Shown here: in pieces, positions 33,989 to 44,026 of the stretch
How positions within the stretch are numbered: position 1 is the first letter of the stretch
Layout: the number at the start of each line of letters is the position of its first letter
Assembly: GCA_026414565.1 (NCBI GenBank)
Contig: JAOAIT010000055.1
Span: 124,001-188,000, forward strand
Length of the DNA stretch: 64,000 nucleotides
DNA from: Verrucomicrobiia bacterium
GTDB lineage: Bacteria; Verrucomicrobiota; Verrucomicrobiia; Limisphaerales; Fontisphaeraceae
Reading direction: 5' to 3'
Program-made: the position numbers and the translations under genes
The notes under the pieces: generated by a model
Database searches by the model: none
What the model was told of the DNA's origin: nothing
The model's input: the letters and a program-made list of their open reading frames with translations, nothing else

Positions 33989-36100
33989 TCAGCGCGCGGC
34001 CTGGTCCAGGGCTTCCAACACCATGCGCGGGGTGAGCAACTCCGGCAGGACAATCGGCGGTTTGGAGGCGTCCCTGGGATAGACCAGCACCAGCGGCACG
34101 CCCGCCCGGCCATGCCGCGCCAGCTCTTCGATCACGGTTTTATTCTTGCGATAGCTGTTTTCCAACAACGCCACCGCATTGATGGCTTTGAGTTTTTCGC
34201 GCACTTCCGGGATTTCTAGGCTGGTTTTGGCGTTGACCTGGCACGTCAGGCACCAGGAGGCCGTGAAGTCCACCAACACCGGACGCCCCTGGGCGCGCGC
34301 GGCGGCCACGGCCTCCGGACTCCACCGGCGCCACTCAATGCCGTTGGGATGCAGGCGGATGATTTCTTCACCGCCCGTTGATGGCTCCGGCGGATGACGC
34401 CAGCGGGCCACATTTTCCAGTAGATAAAGGTTGATGGCCGCCAGCAGGGCGATGAGGACCCAGGCTCCCTTGCGTGCCTGGCCCTGCACCCAAACGCCGT
34501 AAATCCAGGCCCCCAGGGCCACCACCAGCAGCACCATCCCCAGCCAGACGGCGCGGCCGGTGCCCAGGGCCTCGATGGCCAGGCTGAGCAGCCAGACCGC
34601 GGTGGCCAGCATGGGAAAACCCATGAATTGCTTGAATCGCTCCATCCACACGCCCGGCTTGGGCAGCCATTTGAGCCACGCCGGATTATACGACAGCACC
34701 ACATAGGGCAGGGCCATGCCCAGCCCAATCGCCAGGAAGAAGGGAGGGATCATGGCCGGCCACGGCTGTGCAAAGGCAAAACCGACGGCCGCGCCCAACA
34801 TCGGCGCCGTGCAGGCGGTGGCCAGAAACGTGGCGAGCACTCCGTTGAAAAAGGCGCCGGCAGTCCCCCCCTTGGCCGTAAGTGACGAGGCGGCGCCCAA
34901 CAAACCGCTGCCGGGCAGAATCTCAAACACCCCAAACAGGTTCAGGCCCACCAACGTCATCACCATGGCCAGCACCATGACAAAGGCCGGATTCTGCAAC
35001 TGAATGCCCCAGCTCACACTCTGCCCGGCCAGCCGCGCCCCTAAAACCACCAGCGCCAGCACCAGAAAGGAGCAGAGCACTCCCGCCGCATACACCATCC
35101 CCAGCCGCCGCACCTCCCGCGGCTGCGCCTGGCTCTGATGCACAAAGCTGAGGATTTTCAACGAAACCACCGGCAGCACGCAGGGCATGAAATTCAAAAT
35201 GAATCCGCCAGCCAGCGCCCCCAAAAGCTGAATCACGTACACCCACAAGCCGGCTTTGGCGGCCGCCGCGGCGGCGGGCGGCGGGGAGGATGGCGCCTCG
35301 CCGCCGGGCTGGAATTCCACGGCAAAGCCCCGCACCTGGTCCTTGAAACCTGCCACCAGCACACCTTTGATGCGTGTCGGCCAGGCGGCGCCGTGGCGTT
35401 TGACCTCCTTGCGCAACTGCCAGCGTCCCGGCGACAACTCCTTGACGGTCGTCTCCCCCGCCACCGTGAATGTCTCCTCGGGCAGGGGAAAGAAATCCGG
35501 GGATTCACTCCCGGGACCGGCCTCCCATTCGATTTCCAATTGACGGAGGTCGCCCTGCGGCGCCCCCCAGCGCGCCGTGGCCTTGGCCCCGGTTTGAGGC
35601 AGCCGTTGCCGGGCCATGGCAAAGTTGGCCGCCTGGGGGGAGGGCACTGCTTGGCGGCCGATGGTCAATTCGGCCACCACTTCCATTTCGCCCGGCAGGC
35701 AGGTGGTTTCGCACTCCAGCCATGAGACCTGGGCACGGAGAGTGACCGGGCCGGCGGGGGCATTGGAGGCGATTTGCAGCGGCACCAACAGCCAGGCCTC
35801 GCGGTAATAAACATAAGTGAACAAACCACTATCCTCATGTTTCTCCGGCACCGGCCACTGAATCTCCCCAGCCTTCAGGAAGGGCGGCAGTTGCCATTTG
35901 ATGGTGGTGGGGCCGCCCGCATCGCCGCCGTACTGCCAATAAGTGTGCAACTTGCCAGGCATGCGCAACTGCACGCCAGCCCAAACGATGTCGCCCGGCC
36001 GGGCCGCCGAGTGCTCCAGCCAGAGCGCCGCCTTGGTCCGCACGGCCGCCTGGGCCACGACGCCCAGCAGCAGGCTCAATGACAGCAAGATTCGTAACAT
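33989..36100 (-). CDS. dsbD: thiol:disulfide interchange protein DsbD
   Basis: 703 aa. Signal peptide MLRILLSLSLLLGVVAQAA; N-terminal DsbD-alpha-like domain with the redox pair in LECETTCLPG (near residue 130); eight-helix membrane domain with FMPCVLPVVSLK and ATACTAPMLGAAVGFAF cysteines; C-terminal thioredoxin-like domain with Cys617-Leu-Thr-Cys620 (ASWCLTCQ). Transfers reducing power from cytoplasmic thioredoxin to periplasmic partners. Convergent with ftsZ, 13 bp apart, with no hairpin terminator visible between them. Confidence 0.92.
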   Translation of the reverse strand: MLRILLSLSLLLGVVAQAAVRTKAALWLEHSAARPGDIVWAGVQLRMPGKLHTYWQYGGDAGGPTTIKWQLPPFLKAGEIQWPVPEKHEDSGLFTYVYYREAWLLVPLQIASNAPAGPVTLRAQVSWLECETTCLPGEMEVVAELTIGRQAVPSPQAANFAMARQRLPQTGAKATARWGAPQGDLRQLEIEWEAGPGSESPDFFPLPEETFTVAGETTVKELSPGRWQLRKEVKRHGAAWPTRIKGVLVAGFKDQVRGFAVEFQPGGEAPSSPPPAAAAAAKAGLWVYVIQLLGALAGGFILNFMPCVLPVVSLKILSFVHQSQAQPREVRRLGMVYAAGVLCSFLVLALVVLGARLAGQSVSWGIQLQNPAFVMVLAMVMTLVGLNLFGVFEILPGSGLLGAASSLTAKGGTAGAFFNGVLATFLATACTAPMLGAAVGFAFAQPWPAMIPPFFLAIGLGMALPYVVLSYNPAWLKWLPKPGVWMERFKQFMGFPMLATAVWLLSLAIEALGTGRAVWLGMVLLVVALGAWIYGVWVQGQARKGAWVLIALLAAINLYLLENVARWRHPPEPSTGGEEIIRLHPNGIEWRRWSPEAVAAARAQGRPVLVDFTASWCLTCQVNAKTSLEIPEVREKLKAINAVALLENSYRKNKTVIEELARHGRAGVPLVLVYPRDASKPPIVLPELLTPRMVLEALDQAAR

Positions 36101-36199
36101 GCGCTTAAATTGTCATGAAAACCGGTTTTGGGCAGGCCTTTTCTGTTTTCCTTTTGCCGCCCGGGGCGTACATTGAACAGGTAAACCTTTGACGGGCTT

Positions 36200-37207
36200 A
36201 TGATGCATGCCTTGCCATCCTGTTCGGGTCTCCACCCTCGCGGGTGGAACTTCTCCTTGTTGCTCGCCGGTGTCTTGCTGTTCTGGCTCAGCGCCGGCGC
36301 GGGCGCCGCGAGCGCGGCCTCGGGCGATGAGCCCGCGGCCGTGCGCAAAGTAGTGCAAGACTGGGTGGACGCCAACAAGGCGCAGGATGCCGAGAAGGCT
36401 CGCAAACTCCTGACCCGTGCCGCGCAAAAACATTTCAACCCCGGCAACCGCATCAACGTGGGCATGGCGACGGTCAAGACGGAGACGGAAGTGGGCGAGC
36501 CGCAGGTGACTGAGGACACGGCCCGCTGTCAGACCGTGGAGACGTTGGGCAAGGCCCGGCTGCACACCGAATACAGCCTCAAAAAGGAGGACGGCCACTG
36601 GCGTATTCACGCCCTCTCCATCATGCTCAATGAGAAGGAGCGCGCCCTCACCCTCGATTTGGAGCAGGGCTTGACGCCCAAGTTTGAGGCCGATCCGCAA
36701 AAGGTGCAGGCGTTTCTGGTGCAACTGGCCCAGATCGCCGCCAAGGCGGCCGCCGGGAATCAGCCCGCCAAGAGCGGCGGCTCACGCCCGGCGACTCCTC
36801 CGGCTTCCCGTCCCCCTCCGCCCACCGAGGTGGAAGCCCCCAAACCGCCGCCTGCGCCCGAGCCAATTGTGCCCCTGGACTTTGGCAACCGTCGCCGCCC
36901 CGTGCAACTGGACTTTGTGGAGTTCACCGGCAGCGGCGCCGAGCGCGGCGTCAAGGTGGCCGCCAAAAACCACGCCAACAAACCCCTGCGCAAATTGACG
37001 GTAAAACTCTACTTCCTCGATTCCGGCGCCAATCCCGTGGGCGAGCGCGAGGCCTTGCTGTTGGCGGCCGAGACGCCGCTGGTGGAAAAGAACAGCGAGG
37101 CCGAGCTGGAGTTCAAAAATGTCATCATCCCGGCTGACGCCCGCAAGGCTATCATCGAGCTGCGGGAAACGCAGTTCACGGATGGCACGCGCTGGCCGGC
37201 CCAGTAA
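36200..37207 (+). CDS. secreted protein with NTF2-like and FxLYD-like domains
   Basis: 335 aa, function unknown. A hydrophobic export segment is at about 17-38 (NFSLLLAGVLLFWLSAGAGAAS). A small alpha+beta domain (about 45-155; VRKVVQDWVDANKAQDAEKARKLLTRAA and a DGHWRIHALSI strand) resembles NTF2/SnoaL-like lumazine-type folds. A Pro-rich linker (about 195-225) leads to a beta-sandwich (about 235-330; VAAKNHANKPLRKLTVKLYF) that resembles FxLYD/CARDB-type domains. Domain assignments rest on pattern only. Convergent with the GH127 gene, 7 bp apart. Confidence 0.75.
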   Translation: MMHALPSCSGLHPRGWNFSLLLAGVLLFWLSAGAGAASAASGDEPAAVRKVVQDWVDANKAQDAEKARKLLTRAAQKHFNPGNRINVGMATVKTETEVGEPQVTEDTARCQTVETLGKARLHTEYSLKKEDGHWRIHALSIMLNEKERALTLDLEQGLTPKFEADPQKVQAFLVQLAQIAAKAAAGNQPAKSGGSRPATPPASRPPPPTEVEAPKPPPAPEPIVPLDFGNRRRPVQLDFVEFTGSGAERGVKVAAKNHANKPLRKLTVKLYFLDSGANPVGEREALLLAAETPLVEKNSEAELEFKNVIIPADARKAIIELRETQFTDGTRWPAQ

Positions 37208-37214
37208 CCCCGCC

Positions 37215-39209
37215 CTATTTTGCGAGCACAGGAAACTCCGTGATCCGCAGCCGTGTGCAGCCGTAGGGCACCAGCTCGAGGGTTTCCAACGGCCCCACGG
37301 CCACCACCGGACTCGCTGGCGGGGCTGCGGCGCTGTTCTGCTCCAGGGTCCATTCCGGCACGCGCCGGCCCCGGCCGGTCAGCACCACCGGCGCTGTGGC
37401 ATTGTCAAACGGCATGGCGCCCACCGGCTGGCGGCGCACCTTGAAACTTTTCCCGGGATTCTTCTCATCCAATAACAGCGCATAATTCCAGGCCGTGGTG
37501 GGATGCACCTCCCAATCCACCACCGGCAGGGTGGGATGATGCCGTTGGAGTTCCTTGAATTCTTCCCCGATGCGCAGCGAGAAATACAACGGACCACGGA
37601 GAATGGCCGCGCTGTTATTATAGCGGCGCTCCACCCGCAACGGCATGGGCAGGCGGAGCTGCACCGTGTCGCCGTCCTTCCAGTTGCGTTGCACATGCAC
37701 AAAACTCCCCGGCGTGGCCTTGAGGGTGCGGGCACCGACTTTCAGCGTGGCATTCGTTGCCCAGGCGGGAATGCGCAAATACAACGGGAATGCCGCCGGC
37801 CGGTCCAAAGCCACTTTCACCAGGATGGTTTCATCGAAAGGATAATCTGTTTCCACCCGCAGCGTGGCTGGCGCGCCATCGGCCACCCGGGCCTGCACGC
37901 GGCAGGGGCCGTAGGCGATGGCGGCCAACCCCTGATCAGGCGTGGCCATCCACAAGTGGGCCACCAGCTTGGGCCAGCCTTGATGCATGTTGGCCGTGCA
38001 ACAACCAAAATTGGGCTCCAGACCGTATAGATTGGAATCATCCCCGTTGGTGGTCCACCGGCGTTTGGCCCGCGAAACCAGCACCTGGTTGGCTTGCTGA
38101 TCGTATTGATGCGCCCAGTAATCCGGCGTGCACGTGCCCGGCTTGCAATTATACGCCAGCATTTCCAGCCGATCGGCCAGCGCGGGATCCCCCAGGTACT
38201 CCACCAGTTTTTCCAGCGAATACATATACTCAACAATCGCGCATAGCTCGGTGCCCTGCGAAGGATGGCGGCCCGCCAGATGCTCATCCCCGCCAAAGCG
38301 GCCACCCACCTGGCCATGGTACTGGTCCAGGTTGCCCATGGCGGCATACAGCGCATGATGGGCGCGGGCGTCGCCGGAGTATTGCAGCCACAGGCCGGGG
38401 TACTTGATGGCCATCGCGAGATTCACGACATGCGTGTCGTGCCGCAGCGGATGCGGCGGGCGATGGCGCGGCTCGCGGAAGGGGAATTCAATGAAGTAAC
38501 CGATCCAGTCAAAGCTGTTGCGGTGGATGGATTCCAGCACGCGCAACGCATCAGCATCGCCGGTGCGGTTGTAGTACCACAGGGCCAGCACCGCATGCTC
38601 CATGGCCCGCACGCCGCGCCACTCGCGATCCGGCCAGTCCGGCGGATTGTCCCGCAGATAGCGCAAATAATTTTGCAGCACCTGCAGGGCGCGCGGATCG
38701 CCGGTGGCCTCGTGATATTGCATCAGCACCTTCGCCGCCACCGCCAGCGGCCAGCGATCCTTGTTTTTCTCCGGGCCGAACCAGCCGTTGGGCTGGCTGC
38801 TGGCGAGGATGAAATCCAGGTACTTTTGCGCGATGGCTTTGAGCTTGGGATCGTCCAGTTGCCACGCCAGCGGCACCAGCCCATCCAAATAATACGGGCC
38901 GCGCTCCCAGGCGTCACCCGTCCCGCCTTTCCAGGCCGAGTCGCGCAGGGACGGCCAGAATTCGTCCAAATGCCCCGTGAGACCCTGCGCCTGCAAGGTA
39001 AGCTGGCGCAGCAGCCAGCCCTCCGGCCGGATGGCCCCCACCGGCAGGGCGGCAAACTTCGCCGGTTGGAGCGGCGGGCGGTTTGTGGGGTAAAAGGCAT
39101 CCGTGGCTTGCGGTGCGCTCATAAGGCAGGTGGCGAAGGCGGCGCAGCCCAGCGCCAGCATCATACCGGCCCAACTGCGCCTGAACGTGAACGTTTGAAC
39201 GGCTTGCAT
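37215..39209 (-). CDS. secreted GH127/DUF1680 beta-L-arabinofuranosidase-like enzyme
   Basis: 664 aa from ATG 39209, which starts an export signal (MQAVQTFTFRRSWAGMMLALGCAAFATC); the longer frame is not supported. All-alpha (alpha/alpha) barrel followed by beta domains. Zn-thiolate catalytic set of GH127 is present: Glu321-x-Cys323 (GTELCAIVEYM) and Cys403-Cys404 (PNFGCCTANMHQGW). DWPDREWRGVRAMEHAVLAL is also typical. Probably removes L-arabinofuranosyl or related groups from plant glycans in the periplasm. Linkage specificity is unknown. Confidence 0.87.
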   Translation of the reverse strand: MQAVQTFTFRRSWAGMMLALGCAAFATCLMSAPQATDAFYPTNRPPLQPAKFAALPVGAIRPEGWLLRQLTLQAQGLTGHLDEFWPSLRDSAWKGGTGDAWERGPYYLDGLVPLAWQLDDPKLKAIAQKYLDFILASSQPNGWFGPEKNKDRWPLAVAAKVLMQYHEATGDPRALQVLQNYLRYLRDNPPDWPDREWRGVRAMEHAVLALWYYNRTGDADALRVLESIHRNSFDWIGYFIEFPFREPRHRPPHPLRHDTHVVNLAMAIKYPGLWLQYSGDARAHHALYAAMGNLDQYHGQVGGRFGGDEHLAGRHPSQGTELCAIVEYMYSLEKLVEYLGDPALADRLEMLAYNCKPGTCTPDYWAHQYDQQANQVLVSRAKRRWTTNGDDSNLYGLEPNFGCCTANMHQGWPKLVAHLWMATPDQGLAAIAYGPCRVQARVADGAPATLRVETDYPFDETILVKVALDRPAAFPLYLRIPAWATNATLKVGARTLKATPGSFVHVQRNWKDGDTVQLRLPMPLRVERRYNNSAAILRGPLYFSLRIGEEFKELQRHHPTLPVVDWEVHPTTAWNYALLLDEKNPGKSFKVRRQPVGAMPFDNATAPVVLTGRGRRVPEWTLEQNSAAAPPASPVVAVGPLETLELVPYGCTRLRITEFPVLAK

Positions 39210-39400
39210 GATCACCAACTTAAGGGCCGCCGCCCCTCCCGGCAAGCGGCGAAAAAGGCTCCGCGCCCCGCTATGCAGGCATGGCCCACCCATGCCGGTG
39301 GGATGGTGATGGCCGTGAGGGCACAACGCGGCGAAGTATGGCCTGCCGAGGCCCGGCATTAGGTTTGCCAGCCTGCCTCCACCCCATTACACTCCCCGCC

Positions 39401-40540
39401 ATGAAAACCACTTCCTTGCGGACGGTGCAGGGCCAGCCTTCATGGCGCATGTCTTCCAGCCGCGTCGAGATGTTTGTCACGCAAACCGGCGGGCACCTGG
39501 GGCCGGTGACGTTTAATCTGGGCGGGCGCACAGTGCAGCCCTACCACGTGGCGCCGTGGGCGGAGGAAAAGGGGTGGAACAAACTGCCCCCCATTCTGCG
39601 GGTATTGCGCGGCGATTTCTTCTGTCTGCCCTTCGGGGCCAACACCACCCCCTGGCGCGGCGAGCAGCACCCGGTCCATGGCGAGACCGCCAACGCCCGC
39701 TGGAAATGTCTGGCGCATATCAACGAGGCCGGCACCCACTGCCTGCACCTGCAGTTGCCCACCCGGATCCGGCCCGGGCTGGTGGACAAGGTGCTGTTTT
39801 TGCGCGAAGACCATACCGCGGTTTATTGCCGGCACGTGCTCTCCGGTTTCACCGGCCCCATGAACTTCGGCCACCACGCCATGTTGCGGTTCCCGGCGGC
39901 GGAGGGTTCCGGTTTAATTTCCACCAGCCGCTTCGTTTGGGGCCAGGTGTTTCCGCAACCCTTTGAGGACCCCGCCCAGGGCGGCTACCAGTGTCTCAAG
40001 CCGGGCGCCCGGTTTGATTCCCTGGCCCGGGTGCCCCGGCTCGATGGCACCACGGCGGATTTAACCGCCTACCCGGCGCGGCGTGGTTTTGAGGACCTGG
40101 TCCTCATGGTGAACGATCCCAAACTGCCGTTTGCCTGGACCGCCGTCACGTTTCCGCAGGAAGGCTATGTTTGGTTCGCCCTGAAGGATCCGCGGGTGCT
40201 CCGGCAGACGATTTTCTGGATTAGCAACGGCGGCCGGCATTATCCCCCCTGGAATGGCCGTCACGTTCACGTGATGGGCCTGGAAGACGTGACCTCCTAT
40301 TTTCACCTGGGCCTCGCGGAATCGGCCGCCCCCAATCCGCTCAGCCGCGCCGGTCATCCCACCGTCGAAAACCTGACGCCCGACATGCCCCTCATCATCC
40401 CTTACATCATGGGCGTGGCGGCGATTCCCAAAGGCTTTGATCGCGTCCAACACATCGAACGCATTCGCGGCGGCATCCGCCTGGTTGCCGCCACCGGCAA
40501 ATCCGCCCGTGCCTCGGTGGCCATGGAATTTTTGGATTGA
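39401..40540 (+). CDS. uncharacterised protein, possibly galactose-mutarotase-like fold
   Basis: 379 aa from ATG 39401 (MKTTSLRTVQGQPSWRMSSS); an upstream in-frame extension is not supported. Sequence is beta-rich (VEMFVTQTGGHLGPVTFNLGG, FCLPFGANTTPW, GQVFPQPFEDPAQGGYQCL, IFWISNGGRHYPPWNGRHVHVMGLEDV), consistent with a galactose mutarotase-like beta-sandwich used by aldose epimerases and glycan-binding proteins. Conserved His and Glu-Asp in the last segment fit that idea. No signal peptide. Substrate unknown; neighbour of GH127 but on the opposite strand. Confidence 0.7.
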   Translation: MKTTSLRTVQGQPSWRMSSSRVEMFVTQTGGHLGPVTFNLGGRTVQPYHVAPWAEEKGWNKLPPILRVLRGDFFCLPFGANTTPWRGEQHPVHGETANARWKCLAHINEAGTHCLHLQLPTRIRPGLVDKVLFLREDHTAVYCRHVLSGFTGPMNFGHHAMLRFPAAEGSGLISTSRFVWGQVFPQPFEDPAQGGYQCLKPGARFDSLARVPRLDGTTADLTAYPARRGFEDLVLMVNDPKLPFAWTAVTFPQEGYVWFALKDPRVLRQTIFWISNGGRHYPPWNGRHVHVMGLEDVTSYFHLGLAESAAPNPLSRAGHPTVENLTPDMPLIIPYIMGVAAIPKGFDRVQHIERIRGGIRLVAATGKSARASVAMEFLD

Positions 40541-40629
40541 ACCTCCGGGCTGTCCCCACCGCCCGGCTGATGGCCGGGAGGCCAGGCGCCTTCCTTGCCC
40601 TGCGGCCGCTCCGTCGCCGTGGCCATGCC

Positions 40630-41862
40630 TCAAGCGGGCCAGACCCGGCCCCAGAGGACTTTGAGATAGCGGCCCTCGGGAGCGCTGGACATCACGGGAT
40701 GATCCGGCGCCGCCCCAGTGCGCTCCAGGATTTGCAGACGGCGATGTCGCCGATGGATGCCGCGGCAGACCAGAAACTCGAAGTCCTCCGCCGCCAGCAG
40801 GCCCGAACAGGAGCAGGTGACCAGCAGGCCGCCCGGCTTGAGCAAGGTGGCCGCCAGGCTGTTCAAATCCTCGTATTTCCGGCGGCCCTGGGCGGCCTCC
40901 TCCCGGCTCGGAATTAACTTGGGCGGATCCAGAATCACCACATCCCAGAGCTGGCCGTTCTGCTGCATCTGGCGGGCGTAGGCAAAGGCATCGCAGTGCA
41001 CCCATTGCACGCGCAGTTGATTGAGATGCGCATTGCGGCGCGCCTGCGCGATGGCCTCCTCGTCCAGATCCACCCCGGTGACCTCCGCCGCCCCGTGGGC
41101 GGCGGCGTTGAGCGCAAAACCGCCGGTGTAACAGCACAAATCCAGCACCCGCGCGCCGTTGGCCCAGGCCCGCAGGCGCTGCCGGTTGTCGCGCTGATCG
41201 CAAAAAAAACCGGTTTTGTGGCCGGTGGCAAAATTGATTTCGTATTTCAGGTCATGCTCGCGCACCCGGACAGAGCGCACGGCCGGCTCGCCGGGGGGCA
41301 GGGGAATCCCTTCGACTTTGGCGATTTGCGGCTCCACGCTCACCACCACCCGGCGGGTGTCCAGGACCTGGTGCAGACGCGGCAGCCAATGCTCAAGCCG
41401 CTGATGCGCCGCCAGGCTGTGAAGCTCCACACTGAGCACGTCCCCCAGTTTGTCCACCACCAGGCCTCCCAGTCCGTCGCCGTCGCTGTGCACCACACGG
41501 AAGGCGTCGGTGTGGGCGGGAAGATTCAGCCGGCGCAACCGTAAATCCAATGCCCGTTCGAACAGGGTATCCGCGTAGGCTTCCGTGATGGTTTCCGCCC
41601 CATGGTAAATCATGCGCAGCGGCACGCGGGCCTTGGGATGGTACCAGCCCGCTCCAAAAGGGCGGCCCTGCTTGTCATACACATGCACCAAAGCCCCCGG
41701 CCGGGCATCGGGTGAGGCGGCCTTGATCATCGCCGGGTAAATGCAGGGATGAAAGGTGATGTACTTGAGCTGCACCCACGGGCGGGCCCAGGCGGTGCTC
41801 TCCACCGCCGGTGCCATCTGGAGCACCGGAGCCGACGTCGCGGGTGTGTGGCGGGATTTCAT
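40630..41862 (-). CDS. rlmI: class I SAM-dependent rRNA methyltransferase, RlmI family
   Basis: 410 aa from ATG 41862; start is not certain and could be nearer VQLKYITFHPCIYP. N-terminal PUA domain (about 30-115; PGALVHVYDKQGRPFGAGWYHP), central EEHEC-like domain (HSDGDGLGGLVVDKLGDVLSVEL), and C-terminal methyltransferase with VLDLCCYTGGFALNAA and the DPPKLIPSREE catalytic motif. RlmI methylates C5 of a cytosine in 23S rRNA (C1962 in E. coli). Cytoplasmic. The far-upstream part of the open frame (41863-42252) lacks family similarity. Confidence 0.9.
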   Translation of the reverse strand: MKSRHTPATSAPVLQMAPAVESTAWARPWVQLKYITFHPCIYPAMIKAASPDARPGALVHVYDKQGRPFGAGWYHPKARVPLRMIYHGAETITEAYADTLFERALDLRLRRLNLPAHTDAFRVVHSDGDGLGGLVVDKLGDVLSVELHSLAAHQRLEHWLPRLHQVLDTRRVVVSVEPQIAKVEGIPLPPGEPAVRSVRVREHDLKYEINFATGHKTGFFCDQRDNRQRLRAWANGARVLDLCCYTGGFALNAAAHGAAEVTGVDLDEEAIAQARRNAHLNQLRVQWVHCDAFAYARQMQQNGQLWDVVILDPPKLIPSREEAAQGRRKYEDLNSLAATLLKPGGLLVTCSCSGLLAAEDFEFLVCRGIHRRHRRLQILERTGAAPDHPVMSSAPEGRYLKVLWGRVWPA

Positions 41863-41987
41863 GCGACTGCCCACCGCCCCAGCCTGCGTCAGCCGCGTCC
41901 AAATTGCAATCCCGGGCATACCCTGCGCCGTCGGCGCGCCCTCCCAGGACGTTGGCAGGGGGGGATTAAAGCCGGCGATGATGAGGC

Positions 41988-42010
41988 GGGCCAGGGGGCA
42001 ACCCTGGCCC
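41988..42010. repeat. inverted repeat in the rlmI-permease intergenic region
   Basis: Perfect 9-bp arms GGGCCAGGG / CCCTGGCCC with a GGCAA loop inside the roughly 290-bp divergent region 41863-42154, followed by CCCCTTTTGC. Could form a hairpin, but the T-run is only four and it precedes no gene end. The rest of the interval shows nothing I can assign. Confidence 0.5.
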
Positions 42011-42154
42011 CCCCTTTTGCCCCCAGAGGGGCGGGGGAGGGGGGCCTGCCGGCGGGAATGTTTGGTTTTGACGAACAGGCCGGGCTTGGCGACATTGGGC
42101 GGCGGGCAATGAAACCCAGGGGCATAACCCGCCTCCCGGCGGCGGCTGGATAAT

Positions 42155-43975
42155 ATGGACGGGACTGGCATGCACCGCCCGCGCAATGTGGATTGGATGC
42201 GCGCGGCGGCCCTGTTGTATGGCGACTGGGGCACCAGCAAGGCGTATGTCATCGGGGCCGCGTTTGTGGCGGCCTCCTACTCCGCCCTCCCCATCATCAT
42301 CGCGGTGTGTTTGCTAACCGCCCTGGTGGGGTATAATTACACCGTCATCTGCAAACACTTCCCGGACGGCGGCGGCGTGTACTCGGCCGCCCGCAGCCAG
42401 AGCCGGTTGGTGGCGGTCATCGGGGCATTCATGCTGGTGGCCAATTTCTGCGTCACCGCCGCCCTGAGCGGTTGGGTGGCCATGGTCTATTTTCGCGTGC
42501 CCGAGCACTACCTGCCGCTGGCCACCATGTCCCTCATCCTCGGCATGGGCCTCATCAATTACTTCGGCCCCAAACACAGCGGCAGTTTTGCCATCTCCCT
42601 GGCCGTGCCCATGGTGGCGGTGGTCATCCTCATCATTCTCCTGAGCCTGCCGCATCTCACCCTCGCCCACATCGAGCCTTCCAGCAAAGGCTTCAGCTTT
42701 CAATGGACGGCGTTTGTGGGGACGATTCTGGCCCTCAGCGGCGTGGAGGCCATCGCCAACATGACCGGCGTCATGAAACTGGACCCCGGCGCCACCATGG
42801 ACGCCCCGCGCGTGGAGAAAACGGCGCGCAAGTCCATCCTGGTGGTGGCGGTGGAGGGGGTGGGCGGCACCATTCTGCTGGGCTGGGCCATGCTTTCGCT
42901 GCCCAAGACGCCGGAGATGGACGGCCTGCTCCACAAACGGTGGGAGGACATGATCAGCCTGCTGGCCGAGCAATACGGCACGATGACCCTGGGGCCGGCG
43001 TTTGGCCATTATTTCGGCATCGTGACGGGCATCATCGTGGGCGTGCTGCTCATCAGCGCCGTCAATACCGCCATCGGGGCGCTCATTGGGTTGACCTACC
43101 TCTTGGGGCGCGACGGGGAGATGCCGCGCTCGTTTGTCAAACTTAACAAATTTGGCGTCCCCTGGCTCCCCATGATCATTGCCACCGTGCTGCCGTTTGT
43201 GGTGGTGGCGTTGTCACCCGACCAGAAATCGCTGATGGAATTGTATGCCATCGGCGTGGTGGGCGCCATCACCGTCAACCTCGGCTCGTGCCTCATGAAC
43301 CGCAAGCTCCACCTGCGCTGGTACGAGTGGGGCGCCATGGCGGTTACTTTCCTCGTGTTGCTGGCGGTGGAAATCACCCTGGCCAAGACCAAGCAGAACG
43401 CCCTCTTTTTCATCGTCTGCATTTTGATTGTCGGGCTGGCTCTGCGCGCCTGGGCCCAGCGCCGCGCCGGTTTCCGCACCATCACCGTCAGCGAGGAGGT
43501 GGCCGCCGTGGTGGCTCCGGCCGAGGGCGAGGAATTTCAACTGCGCATCAACCCCGGCCAGGCCATTCTGGTGGCAGCCCGCGGCATCACGCCCGTCTTG
43601 CGCTTTGCCCTGGAGGAGGCCCGGCTGCGCTCGGCCACGCTCTACGTGTTGTATGTGAAGGAGCTGGCGGTCAACCTCCCCGGTCCGGTCGAGCGCCCGG
43701 AGCATCCGCGATGGCAGGACGACAAGATGGCGGCCACCATCATGTACCGCATGTTGGAGGAGGGCAAACGCAACGGTGTCACCGTCATACCGCTGTATTT
43801 AATCAGCGAAAATCCGGCGGCCACCATCCTCGACTTGTCGGCCACGCTGGGGGTGGATTTTCTTTTCCTGGGCGCCTCGCATCGCAAAGGCCTGGAGAAG
43901 TTGCTCAAGGGCAGCGTCATCACCCAGGTGGCCAAGGATTTGCCGGAAAACATCGAGTTGGTGATTCATGGGTGA
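42155..43975 (+). CDS. APC-family permease with C-terminal universal stress (Usp) domain
   Basis: 606 aa (ATG 42170 is an alternative start). Twelve-helix amino acid-polyamine-organocation transporter region from about 15 to 425; TM1 region has GDWGTSKAYVIGAAFVAASYSALP, with GGGVYSAARSQSRLVAVIG and an NTAIGALIGLTYLLGRDGEMP loop. After a short linker, residues about 455-606 form a UspA-like alpha/beta domain (AILVAARGITPVLRFALEEARL, VDFLFLGASHRKGLEKLLKGSVITQVAK). Probably amino-acid or organic cation transport with a nucleotide-binding regulatory domain. Substrate not predictable. Confidence 0.85.
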   Translation: MDGTGMHRPRNVDWMRAAALLYGDWGTSKAYVIGAAFVAASYSALPIIIAVCLLTALVGYNYTVICKHFPDGGGVYSAARSQSRLVAVIGAFMLVANFCVTAALSGWVAMVYFRVPEHYLPLATMSLILGMGLINYFGPKHSGSFAISLAVPMVAVVILIILLSLPHLTLAHIEPSSKGFSFQWTAFVGTILALSGVEAIANMTGVMKLDPGATMDAPRVEKTARKSILVVAVEGVGGTILLGWAMLSLPKTPEMDGLLHKRWEDMISLLAEQYGTMTLGPAFGHYFGIVTGIIVGVLLISAVNTAIGALIGLTYLLGRDGEMPRSFVKLNKFGVPWLPMIIATVLPFVVVALSPDQKSLMELYAIGVVGAITVNLGSCLMNRKLHLRWYEWGAMAVTFLVLLAVEITLAKTKQNALFFIVCILIVGLALRAWAQRRAGFRTITVSEEVAAVVAPAEGEEFQLRINPGQAILVAARGITPVLRFALEEARLRSATLYVLYVKELAVNLPGPVERPEHPRWQDDKMAATIMYRMLEEGKRNGVTVIPLYLISENPAATILDLSATLGVDFLFLGASHRKGLEKLLKGSVITQVAKDLPENIELVIHG

Positions 43976-44026
43976 GGCGTTTATATTGATTACCCGGCGG
44001 GGCGCGCCCCAACGACCGAAGGCTGC

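Noticed and set aside
40565-40582. CCCGGC/GCCGGG hairpin between the converging genes at 40.5 kb
   Set aside because: Six-base stem and no T-run; not a convincing terminator.
41863-42252. 130-codon extension upstream of rlmI
   Set aside because: Repetitive Pro/Gly/Arg translation, overlaps the divergent permease start, not part of the RlmI family.
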